Source: an uncultured Bacteroidales bacterium
GTDB taxonomy: Bacteria > Bacteroidota > Bacteroidia > Bacteroidales > Bacteroidaceae
NCBI GenBank assembly: GCA_937896105.1
Contig: CALBKR010000404.1
Coordinates: forward strand, 1-8,336
Reading direction: 5' to 3'
Length of the DNA stretch: 8,336 nt
Under the pieces are notes generated by a model. That model was not told where the DNA came from and did not search any database. It was given only the letters and a program-made list of their open reading frames with translations. Below, one piece after another: positions 1 to 6,924 of this stretch (positions within the stretch are counted from its first letter, which is position 1; the number at the start of each line of letters is the position of its first letter). The translations under genes and the position numbers were made by a program.

Positions 1-91
1 TTTTGAAGCCTTCACAAGCCTTGAACTTTACTTTTTATTCACGCCTCATACAGAAGAAGGAGACTTTTGGGTCACCTTCAATTTATTTTAG
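1..91 (+). CDS. C-terminal tail of an unidentified protein (partial, 5' end outside window)
   Basis: An open frame enters from the left edge (first full codon at base 2) and ends at TAG 89-91. It encodes 29 residues that end in DFWVTFNLF. The tail is rich in aromatic and beta-branched residues, but I recognise no family. The stop lies only 2 bp before the aroE ATG at 94, a spacing typical of co-transcribed, translationally coupled genes, and this is the main support for it being real. In several Bacteroides genomes aroE follows purC and/or ubiE, but this tail does not resemble the UbiE C-terminus I know, so no name is given. Because the fragment is so short, an open frame by chance cannot be excluded. 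Confidence 0.4.
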   Translation, partial: FEAFTSLELYFLFTPHTEEGDFWVTFNLF

Positions 92-93
92 AA

Positions 94-840
94 ATGAAGA
101 AATTTGGTATAATAGGCTATCCGCTTGCACAATCGGCATCACCGGCCTTCTTCAACGCGAAGTTCCGCGCCGAAGGCATCGATGCTGAGTATATTCCCTT
201 TGAGATTAAGAGCATCGATGAGTTGCCGGCAGTGCTCGAGGCACACCCCGAGCTATGCGGCTTCAATGTAACCATCCCTTACAAGATAGAGGTAATGAAA
301 TACCTTGACGGCATTAGCGACGAGGCAAAGTCTATAAATGCCGTGAATGTTGTAAAGGTGACACGCGACAAGGATGGCAAGAGCTGTCTATGGGGCTACA
401 ACAGTGATGTAATAGGTTTTACACGCTCTATTGAGCCATTTGTAAAAGAGAAACACTGCAAAGCGCTTGTGTTGGGAACCGGCGGAGCTTCGAAAGCCAT
501 CATACACTCATTGAAGCAATTGGGTATAGAACCACAACCGGTATCGCGCACGGCAAGCAGCACAGCAATTGCGTATAGTGATATTACGGCAGACATAATG
601 CAGAGCCATACTGTAGTTGTCAATTGCACACCGCTCGGTATGGTAGGACACGGCATAGACAAGTGCCCCGACATCCCCTACTCCCTGCTTGGCAGCAACC
701 ACCTGCTCTATGATATTGTCTACAACCCCGAGAATACCCTGTTCCTGCAAAAAGGTGCAGCACAGGGAGCCACAACAAAAAGCGGATACGAAATGTGGTA
801 TCTGCAGGCGTTGGCATCGTGGGAGATTTGGAACAGTTAG
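94..840 (+). CDS. aroE: Shikimate dehydrogenase (NADP+), AroE
   Basis: This cytoplasmic enzyme reduces 3-dehydroshikimate to shikimate with NADPH in the chorismate/aromatic amino acid pathway. The 248-aa product is a normal, slightly short AroE. The N-terminal substrate domain opens with MKKFGIIGYPL and carries the shikimate-binding serines S14 and S16 (SASP). The NVTIPYK block (58-64) ends in the catalytic Lys64, and N82 (INAVN) and catalytic-pair Asp105 (GYNSD) follow. The Rossmann domain has the GTGGAS loop (128-133), an SRT segment (151-153) in the NADP-phosphate position, and NCTPLGM (177-183). Near the end, GYEM (231-234) and Q238 match the C-terminal substrate-contact helix. ATG 94 is chosen because the family begins at this point. 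An in-frame TTG at 67 has an AAGGAG 4 bp upstream but would add nine residues encoded inside the upstream frame. The next gene is convergent, beyond a palindromic terminator. Confidence 0.97.
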   Translation: MKKFGIIGYPLAQSASPAFFNAKFRAEGIDAEYIPFEIKSIDELPAVLEAHPELCGFNVTIPYKIEVMKYLDGISDEAKSINAVNVVKVTRDKDGKSCLWGYNSDVIGFTRSIEPFVKEKHCKALVLGTGGASKAIIHSLKQLGIEPQPVSRTASSTAIAYSDITADIMQSHTVVVNCTPLGMVGHGIDKCPDIPYSLLGSNHLLYDIVYNPENTLFLQKGAAQGATTKSGYEMWYLQALASWEIWNS

Positions 841-862
841 CGTAAAGACAATACAGCGCAAT

Positions 863-904
863 AAACAGCAACGGGATTTGCATATGCAAATCCCGTTGCT
901 GTTT
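863..904. terminator. Bidirectional intrinsic terminator (perfect 42-bp palindrome)
   Basis: The two 21-base arms (863-883 and 884-904) are exact reverse complements. They are centred on CATATG, with a GC-containing core (CAACGGG/CCCGTTG) and flanking AAA/TTT ends, so a transcript from either strand forms a hairpin ending in U residues. It begins 22 bp after the aroE stop and ends 13 bp before the stop of the minus-strand DUF5723 gene. It therefore sits exactly where a shared terminator for two convergent genes is expected. A protein-binding palindrome is possible but less likely in a convergent 3'-3' gap. Confidence 0.88.
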
Positions 905-917
905 TATATACCTTGTT

Positions 918-2297
918 TCACTTACGCTTTCCCAACGCCAGACTCAGACCAATTGTTACGTGAGCATTCAGGTCGTCAACAGGAATATACTGCGGAGTGA
1001 CCTTTGTAATCATAAAGTCACTTCCGACAAAAAAGTTTACACCGGCAGGATGGAAATTGAGCATCCACCCCAGACTTGCGCCGTATGTCGAGTAGCCATA
1101 GTTGACGGTTGCCTCGAACCAACTGCAGGGGGATATGTTCAGGAAGCCCCTCACATCGAACCATTTGTTGAAATCGAGAGGAGAGAAACGCTGACCATAG
1201 AGAAGACCTACGGATAACGGCTTATAGAACGGCATATTATACTCGGCACCCAAATACATTGTCGAAGCCAGCATTGTCTTCATTGCCGATGTTCCATCGT
1301 ATGTAAAATCGACCAGTTTGGATGCATCGTCACCAAGCCTTTCAAGCTCATTGTTTATCGATGTTTCCATATCATTGGGATCAATCTCATCGAAGCCGTC
1401 GAACTCCACCTTTGCATCGGCGCTCTGCCCCTGCAGCATATATTTCCAGTTTATGTAACCGAGGTCTACGAACGAAGCCGACAGTGTCAGACCCGGAACA
1501 ATATGGTTCATATCATATACAGCACCCAAATCGACTGCAAAGCCCATTGCCGATGGAGACATCGCCCCCATTTCAATACCTTGGACAACTCCTTCGCCAT
1601 CAAGGTCGGCCTGTGACTCGCAGAAGAGTGCCACCTGTGCCTGGGCGTGACTGCTCACCATCCATCGTTTGTCACTGAGTTCCACATTCAGTTTGTCAAC
1701 AGTTATATCGGCATAGGCAAGACCCATAAGATACTTTAGGTTGGCACCGATGCGGAATCCCTTGAAAATCTCGTGCGAATAACCAAGTGTGATTGCCGCA
1801 TAGTTCATTGTGTTGAGGTTGAGGTTTGAGAAGTCGTATGCACTCTCCTGCATACCCTTCTTTGCAAACTCGAATAAGCCCTTGGGCAGTGCCATTGACA
1901 GCGATGAATGCATAGAAATCCCCAATGTCGTGTATCCGCCGAGCATTCTGAAGCCGACCTCCATTATCGATTCATCGAGGTTCATACCGATACGGGCATA
2001 ATCGGGCAATCGTCCGAGGAAATCATCCTGGTCAACCGTTCCGCTCATAAAGGTAGTTAGTTTGTCGTTTCCATAGGGATAGAGGAAATCCGATATACCC
2101 ACATTGCCGTTGGTTCGCAACGAGAAATCACCGAGCAGCAACGAGAACATTCCACGCTCTGCCTTCATAGCCGGGTTCAGTTTATAATTGTGGTATGCAC
2201 CATCAAGGAAATAGGACGAGACACCTGTCTGAGCCTTTGTTGCCGGAGCAATTGCTATGATGGAGAGAAATGCTATTATATACTTTATCTTTTTCAT
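918..2297 (-). CDS. DUF5723-family outer-membrane beta-barrel protein
   Basis: This 459-aa exported protein has no established function. The N-terminus MKKIKYIIAF continues into a hydrophobic stretch and an Ala-rich end (APATKA), so signal peptidase I cleavage is likely after A22, before QTG. The mature start follows the DUF5723 pattern of Bacteroidota: a SYFLDG segment, then NYKLNPAM (37-44), a NVGISDFLYP segment (65-74) and LTTFMSGTV (80-88). The rest alternates short amphipathic strands, for example FRIGANLKYLMGLAY (181-195) and FEATVNYGYSTYGASLG (394-410). It ends with TIGLSLALGKRK, as expected for an outer-membrane barrel. An acidic, non-strand stretch (about 298-332) could be a loop. 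ATG 2297 is chosen over an in-frame TTG at 2324 because the signal peptide starts there. It lies 30 bp after the large lipoprotein gene with no terminator between, so the two are probably co-transcribed. The family assignment is by eye. Confidence 0.85.
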   Translation of the reverse strand: MKKIKYIIAFLSIIAIAPATKAQTGVSSYFLDGAYHNYKLNPAMKAERGMFSLLLGDFSLRTNGNVGISDFLYPYGNDKLTTFMSGTVDQDDFLGRLPDYARIGMNLDESIMEVGFRMLGGYTTLGISMHSSLSMALPKGLFEFAKKGMQESAYDFSNLNLNTMNYAAITLGYSHEIFKGFRIGANLKYLMGLAYADITVDKLNVELSDKRWMVSSHAQAQVALFCESQADLDGEGVVQGIEMGAMSPSAMGFAVDLGAVYDMNHIVPGLTLSASFVDLGYINWKYMLQGQSADAKVEFDGFDEIDPNDMETSINNELERLGDDASKLVDFTYDGTSAMKTMLASTMYLGAEYNMPFYKPLSVGLLYGQRFSPLDFNKWFDVRGFLNISPCSWFEATVNYGYSTYGASLGWMLNFHPAGVNFFVGSDFMITKVTPQYIPVDDLNAHVTIGLSLALGKRK

Positions 2298-2327
2298 AGT
2301 CGGAATTGTAATTCTTTGTGTCAATAA

Positions 2328-5300
2328 TTAGAATTCGGTTTCCAAATCACCCGATATTTCAAATACAATATCAGATATCTTCACACCCTGGTTGCCTTTG
2401 AGTCCCTCGGAACCGGCCACGTGATCTGTCGCAGTCTCAATAGAGAAGCGCAGCTTGTCCAAAGCGGAGACATCGCCACTCTTGCTGCTTATGGCAAAAG
2501 CAACATCCTGCACCAATTCGGGGTCATTAGCCTCATCGATATCACATCCCGGGCCGGCCTTTATCATCAGCGGGTCAATGGTAATGTCATCGATGGGCTC
2601 GCCATCTTCGTCCAAAGCCTCCAATGTCAATGACAGGCCGAGCGGAATTGTATTCACGACATTCATCCTTGCCTTGAGAGATATGTTGCTGAACATATCC
2701 ACAGCCTCGCCCAAACTTGCCGAAATATCGTTTATGGTATCGCTGTAGCAAACTTCGAACTTGTCGAATTTCAAAGGCACCGTCACGGCATAGTTGCCGC
2801 CGAATGTTATCGGTTGCGAAATATCGATGTGATGTGTCACACTCCGGTCAATGACGGGCTTGATGCTCAATTCAATGCTGTTAGGGAATTTTTCGAGCAA
2901 TGTAGCGAGATTAGGTATCTCCACATTTGTATAACCGGCCTTTGAGAGTCTTGTTGTGTCATTTGTAAGGAACAACTTTGTAGACTGTGGCACAACCGCA
3001 CCGTTCTCGTACTTTGCAGGGAGGATATCCACACTGGCACGAACCTCGGACGACTGAATTGCCACACCGTTAGCATCACGGCCAACAAGAAGCATATCCA
3101 CCTTGACCGGCACACCTACCGAATTATTGATTTCAAGCTCTATCTGCGGTTCGGAGAGTTTTATCGATGAGCTCTCGTCCCTCAAGAAATCAAACTCCTC
3201 ACCAAGGTCAAGGTCTACGGTCTCGTTTATCTCATCTATCTCGCCATCATAAAGGCCGTGGAATGTCTTCACCTCGATGTCGCTGAGCACGAAATCGACA
3301 TTAAAAATTATTTCGTTGTTGTTCTCGAGCACCATTGAGTGGAACTCCATAGCATCGATAGAAGCATCGCCTACCACATTTATTGAATCATTGAATTTGA
3401 TATAGGATTTGCCATCATTCTCCTTCTCGGGGAGATAGCCCTTGTTGTCGTATTCCGGGCCGGTAAAGTCGAGACCGGTACACAAGAGCTGCAAGCGGAT
3501 GTTCTCATCATTCTTCGGATGGAAATCGGCCAGAAGATGAATCGAATCGTTCTCGACATTAATCGTCACATCCGCAGGGTTATCATAACCGGGTTTCAAT
3601 TTAAGGAAAGAAGGCACTGCTATCTTGACATCGAAATGTATATCGGTATCAAGTTCCTTCAAGCCATCTACCCTGGCTTCAAAATTAAGAACTACCTCCT
3701 TGTCAAAGCCAATGGAGTCGATGCGCGCTATCTCTTCTGGTATCTCTTCAGTGATTGAAAAATCGGTTTTTGTTTTCAGGTCAGAATATATCACTCTCGT
3801 GTTCACCGAAGCATCCTCGACACCAAGATCGGCACCCAGCATTTCAAACTCTGCCTTTCGCTCACCCTGTATATTTTTCAAGGTAGACGCCAATGATTCC
3901 ATCTCGACACCGTTGACCACCAGTTTATCCACCTTCTCTTTATCCTTGTTAACGATGTATATCTCGACTTGCACATCGATGTCGCACATATCATCCTTTA
4001 CCTCCTTGTTGACATCGAGCCTGTCGATTGCAATTTTCCAGTCAGCGGCAGCCAAGACATTCAGGTCATATATGTAGTAGGCGTGCTCCTCACTGCTGTA
4101 AACAACCTTTGTGCCTTTACCTTCGTATTGCGAATCGGCATCATTGATGATGAGTTTATCGTCAAAAGCCACCTTCAAAGCATAACCGTCCTTGATGCTC
4201 ATTTCCTCGAGCCATCCGGTATCAATGCTTGTGCAGAACTCTATGAAATTCTCGTTCTTCTTAAACTTGATATAGTTGATCGTGTCAATATACTCAAGAT
4301 TATCGAAATGGCCTACAAAATCCAATTTGACTGTAGAGAAATCGACCTCAATATCCTTTGTCCTGCCTTTCAAATCGCTGAATGCAAGCGGCACGTCAAT
4401 AGCAACATTAAAGACAAAGTCCTCACGCTTAATATTGCCATCGACTCTCACAGTTCCGTTTACTGTGTAGTCGAGAGTATATGTTATATCATCATCGAAC
4501 CTTATTACACCATTGTCGATATATTTATCGACATCCACAATGTAGTCTATATAAAAACGGACAGTCGTGGCATCGCCATCGGCTTTCATATCCTTTACGG
4601 CAATGGTGCTGTTATTATTGGAGAGGATATACTCATCGGAGTACTTGGAGAGCACGAAATTCTCGGGGAAGTCAATTTCAAAAGAGATTGTCTTGTCCAC
4701 ACCGGTCAATGCCTTGGGGTGTGTTATAACAGCCTCGACAAGTGTTCCTTTTGAAGTATTGGCAACATTGCCACGTGATGCAAGCCTTATGCTTTCGATT
4801 GTCTGCACCTGCGAAGGCAGTACATATTCAAAGTCACAAGGAATGCTCTCCTTCTCAATTCTCATAGTCTCGTTTATTTCAATGTCGGTTGCAGGGAAAT
4901 CCTTGCCGAGATTCTTTATTGACTCCAAAGCTGCATCCAGGTCGGCATTAGCGACATTCCTGTCAACATCCGATTTAAGAACAGGGAGTTCCTTGTTCAA
5001 CTCCTCGAACGACACAACCGGAACATTGAATGTTGCAGGTTCCGAGTGTACACCATTTATGTGTACTTCGGTCACATCTGCATTGGTGAACTTAATTTTC
5101 GCAGTCTCGTTCAACGGTTCAATGGAGATGGTTACCGGGTCGATATTCTCCTCGAAAGGCGAAATAGTATCGCTCATACTGATACTGTAGACTCCGTTGC
5201 TGTCTTTCTCAAGCACATCTATCTCCTCGACATCAATAAGAGAATCGAGTTTCACAGCTTTCAGGCTACCGAACGGCAGAGAGACTTTGTTGCCCGGTAT

Positions 5301-5405
5301 CTTTACATCCGTTGATATCTCTTTGTTAAGGTCGTATCTGTTGTCGACGCACGAAGAGAAAAGGAATAACGCTCCCAACAGGAGCATTGTCATTTTTTTC
5401 AACAT
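2328..5405 (-). CDS. Large repetitive Bacteroidales lipoprotein (1025 aa), function unknown
   Basis: The N-terminus is a lipoprotein signal: MLKK, a hydrophobic core, and a LFSSC lipobox with Cys19 as the predicted lipidated residue. It is followed by VDNRYDLNKEI, an opening I associate with uncharacterised Bacteroidales lipoproteins. The mature protein is acidic and predicted to be almost all beta-strand, with no catalytic motif seen. It contains internal repeats. Residues 750-783 and 905-938 align without gaps (shared N-x5-P, D-x2-G-x2-I spacing), and 196-208 (LPSQVQTIESIRL) matches 555-567 (IPEEIARIDSIGF). A strand motif of the form aromatic-x-V-x2-V-P recurs near 332-339, 591-598 and 872-877. 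This suggests tandem beta-sandwich domains, as in adhesin or scaffold proteins, on the outer membrane. A good promoter lies 78-109 bp upstream, and the DUF5723 barrel gene follows 30 bp downstream. I cannot assign a Pfam family or a function. Confidence 0.88.
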   Translation of the reverse strand: MLKKMTMLLLGALFLFSSCVDNRYDLNKEISTDVKIPGNKVSLPFGSLKAVKLDSLIDVEEIDVLEKDSNGVYSISMSDTISPFEENIDPVTISIEPLNETAKIKFTNADVTEVHINGVHSEPATFNVPVVSFEELNKELPVLKSDVDRNVANADLDAALESIKNLGKDFPATDIEINETMRIEKESIPCDFEYVLPSQVQTIESIRLASRGNVANTSKGTLVEAVITHPKALTGVDKTISFEIDFPENFVLSKYSDEYILSNNNSTIAVKDMKADGDATTVRFYIDYIVDVDKYIDNGVIRFDDDITYTLDYTVNGTVRVDGNIKREDFVFNVAIDVPLAFSDLKGRTKDIEVDFSTVKLDFVGHFDNLEYIDTINYIKFKKNENFIEFCTSIDTGWLEEMSIKDGYALKVAFDDKLIINDADSQYEGKGTKVVYSSEEHAYYIYDLNVLAAADWKIAIDRLDVNKEVKDDMCDIDVQVEIYIVNKDKEKVDKLVVNGVEMESLASTLKNIQGERKAEFEMLGADLGVEDASVNTRVIYSDLKTKTDFSITEEIPEEIARIDSIGFDKEVVLNFEARVDGLKELDTDIHFDVKIAVPSFLKLKPGYDNPADVTINVENDSIHLLADFHPKNDENIRLQLLCTGLDFTGPEYDNKGYLPEKENDGKSYIKFNDSINVVGDASIDAMEFHSMVLENNNEIIFNVDFVLSDIEVKTFHGLYDGEIDEINETVDLDLGEEFDFLRDESSSIKLSEPQIELEINNSVGVPVKVDMLLVGRDANGVAIQSSEVRASVDILPAKYENGAVVPQSTKLFLTNDTTRLSKAGYTNVEIPNLATLLEKFPNSIELSIKPVIDRSVTHHIDISQPITFGGNYAVTVPLKFDKFEVCYSDTINDISASLGEAVDMFSNISLKARMNVVNTIPLGLSLTLEALDEDGEPIDDITIDPLMIKAGPGCDIDEANDPELVQDVAFAISSKSGDVSALDKLRFSIETATDHVAGSEGLKGNQGVKISDIVFEISGDLETEF

Positions 5406-5482
5406 ATAATAAATGTATTAAATTGTTTTATAGTAAAAGAATGGTGTTTTGCGTTTAAAATACGGCATTGTGTATCATTTTA

Positions 5483-5514
5483 CAAAGGTATCACAAACAC
5501 AGCCAATTAACAAA
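5483..5514 (-). promoter_or_regulatory. Bacteroidota sigma-ABfr-type promoter for the lipoprotein/DUF5723 operon
   Basis: Read on the minus strand, TTTG (5514-5511) is followed by a 20-bp spacer and TACCTTTG (5490-5483). This matches the Bacteroides -33 TTTG / -7 TAnnTTTG consensus in both boxes and in spacing. Transcription would start near 5475-5480 and leave a leader of roughly 70-75 nt, A/T-rich and without an obvious Shine-Dalgarno sequence, before the ATG at 5405. The site lies in the only sizeable intergenic gap on this strand, directly before a gene that needs its own promoter. Confidence 0.75.
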
Positions 5515-5574
5515 TTTTTACACACAAATTCATACTAATGCCACAAAAAAGTATTTACAAGCTTATACAAACAG

Positions 5575-5613
5575 CATTTAGCGGCGGCTGATATTATCAG
5601 CCGCCGCTAAATG
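5575..5613 (-). terminator. GC-rich hairpin, probable terminator of the transglutaminase-like lipoprotein gene
   Basis: Arms 5575-5592 and 5596-5613 are perfectly complementary over 18 bp with a 3-nt loop. The core is GCGGCGGCTGAT/ATCAGCCGCCGC. The hairpin begins 36 bp past the TGA of the upstream minus-strand gene and ends about 60 bp before the next promoter, so it insulates the two transcription units. The stretch after the stem on the minus strand is T-rich but interrupted (GCTGTTTGTATAAGC), not a clean T-run. It may therefore be an imperfect intrinsic terminator or act mainly as an mRNA 3'-end stabiliser. A smaller stem (CAGCTT/AAGCTG, 5625-5638) lies between it and the stop codon. Confidence 0.75.
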
Positions 5614-5649
5614 TATAATAATCACAGCTTAAAAGCTGCTTTGCCGGAA

Positions 5650-6888
5650 TCAGTCCTCCTTCACATCAGGAATATTGGTAAAGTCGCCACGGATAATCTG
5701 GAAATCGGGGTGAACACCCGCAAAAGCATTCTCGGCAACCTCTGTATCTTTTGGGATATACGCAACCTTGAGATTGGGGCAATTCTCAACTCCCCACGAT
5801 TCGATATACTTTGTGCCCGGAGCAACGATAAGCACCTCCACTGCATCGTGCCTGTAGATTGTATTCTTGTATATTGTCTCCATTGGCATAAGCTCCACGC
5901 ACTGCATTGCAGCCGGAATATATGTCAACTGGAAGTCGCTGCCATTCTTGCGGTACACAATGCCAAGATAACTTGCAAATGCAGCGTTTGCAGGGTCAAC
6001 CTCGATATACTCCACATTGGGAGCATTGTTTTGCAGCCCCATCTGGTTTTCACCTAAAGATACAATATTCTTACCTATGTAAAGTTTTTTAATTGACGGA
6101 GATATGGGCACAGTGGGACTAAGTGATGAAACTTGATAACCGTTCACACTGAAAGGAACTGTGAATTCAGGCCCTTTTCCGGTAATGTTGCATATATTAA
6201 GGTTATACTCATTGTAATCGAACCAGCAATCCTTATCCTTGTATATAACTATATCAAGCGACATTGGTATCAAATGCGAGAAAGAACTGTACAATCTGTA
6301 CCCCCAGGGGCCACCGGTATTAGTAGGGTCGGCAACATACCATTTGCCATCACAGCAGGCATAGTTCCAGGCGTGTCCTCCAATAGGATTCAATATGCCG
6401 TTACATACCATCGACGGGATACCCTGGCTATGCAACATAATAAACAACAGGTTGGCATAACCCTGGCAGATACCCTTGCGATTTATAAAGACCGCATACG
6501 GGTCGTTATCGACATAATCGTATTCGATGTTTGTACTCACCCATTTAAAACAGACATCAAAAGCCTCCTTTTGTGTTTTACAGTTCTTCACAAGTTCATC
6601 GGTAAAAGCCTTAATCTCGGCATATTGTCCCGGAGTGATATTTGCACGGCCAAGAGTGTCGGTGACAGCATAGGCATCGCTAACATTGTTCAAAAGCCTC
6701 GCCACCTTTTCGTTTGGAGAATAACTTGAAAGAGAAGGTGAGCCGTCGTCCTCGGGGAATGTAGCTCGTGAAACATCGGTGGGCACCTGAGGAGCCAGCG
6801 GCTCGTTGAAAGCCGAGTCGTCCTCGCTGCACGCTGTAAGCACAAGCGCACACAAAGCGAACTTAAGGGATAAAATCAATTTTTTCAT
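5650..6888 (-). CDS. Transglutaminase-like lipoprotein with BspA-type leucine-rich repeats
   Basis: The 412-aa product starts with a lipoprotein signal (MKKLILSLKF, lipobox LTAC, Cys20). Cys20 is followed at once by SEDD, an acidic cluster like the lipoprotein export signal that sends Bacteroidota lipoproteins to the cell surface. After a Pro/Ser-rich linker (about 28-58) comes a helical segment, then a transglutaminase/papain-like core. Its triad residues are all present: Cys141 (GICQGYANLL), His172 (GGHAWNYA) and Asp187 (VADPTN). A connecting region (about 195-262) leads to irregular leucine-rich repeats of the BspA/LRR_5 kind (about 264-400), including VEYIEVDP, VEVLIVAPGTKYIE and an AENAFAGV unit. 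The intact triad suggests thiol chemistry such as peptide cleavage or cross-linking at the surface, with the repeats binding a partner. The substrate is unknown. The gene starts 36 bp after the RelA/SpoT-like stop, and I saw no promoter between them, so read-through is likely. Confidence 0.87.
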   Translation of the reverse strand: MKKLILSLKFALCALVLTACSEDDSAFNEPLAPQVPTDVSRATFPEDDGSPSLSSYSPNEKVARLLNNVSDAYAVTDTLGRANITPGQYAEIKAFTDELVKNCKTQKEAFDVCFKWVSTNIEYDYVDNDPYAVFINRKGICQGYANLLFIMLHSQGIPSMVCNGILNPIGGHAWNYACCDGKWYVADPTNTGGPWGYRLYSSFSHLIPMSLDIVIYKDKDCWFDYNEYNLNICNITGKGPEFTVPFSVNGYQVSSLSPTVPISPSIKKLYIGKNIVSLGENQMGLQNNAPNVEYIEVDPANAAFASYLGIVYRKNGSDFQLTYIPAAMQCVELMPMETIYKNTIYRHDAVEVLIVAPGTKYIESWGVENCPNLKVAYIPKDTEVAENAFAGVHPDFQIIRGDFTNIPDVKED

Positions 6889-6924
6889 CGTTATAAAACA
6901 GTTCAGTTATCTAATGGTTTCTAT

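Larger units (their letters stand above)
5406..5649. other. Intergenic region between two minus-strand transcription units
   Basis: This 244-bp gap is markedly A/T-rich and holds no credible gene on either strand. From right to left it contains a minor stem (5625-5638), the strong terminator-like hairpin (5575-5613), an A/T-rich spacer (5515-5574) with an A-run at 5545-5550, the promoter (5483-5514) and a leader of about 70 nt before the ATG at 5405. I see no riboswitch-like fold or operator repeat in the leader. Confidence 0.7.

Noticed and set aside
396..889. Minus-strand open frames (92, 117 and 89 codons) opposite aroE and its terminator
   Set aside because: They overlap one another and a full-length, motif-complete aroE. 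One runs through the terminator palindrome.
2298..2324. Upstream TTG start extending the DUF5723 protein by nine residues
   Set aside because: The extension (MTQRITIPT) precedes a classical signal peptide that starts at the ATG at 2297, and signal peptides begin at the initiator Met.
3969..4754. Long plus-strand open frame (261 codons) opposite the large lipoprotein gene
   Set aside because: It is antisense to a clearly coding lipoprotein gene. Its translation has no recognisable family, signal or start context, and the skewed codon use of the real gene opens the opposite frame.
4567..5190. Plus-strand open frame (207 codons) opposite the N-terminal part of the large lipoprotein gene
   Set aside because: Its Ser/Thr/Leu-rich composition is typical of a shadow of an acidic beta-rich gene on the other strand. 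It overlaps another antisense frame and resembles no family.
5515..5574. Possible second promoter in the A/T-rich spacer
   Set aside because: No TAnnTTTG box paired with a TTTG at 19-21 bp was found on either strand in this stretch.
6133..6729. Plus-strand open frame (198 codons) opposite the transglutaminase-like gene
   Set aside because: It lies fully antisense to the triad-bearing region of a well-supported gene, with no protein motif of its own.
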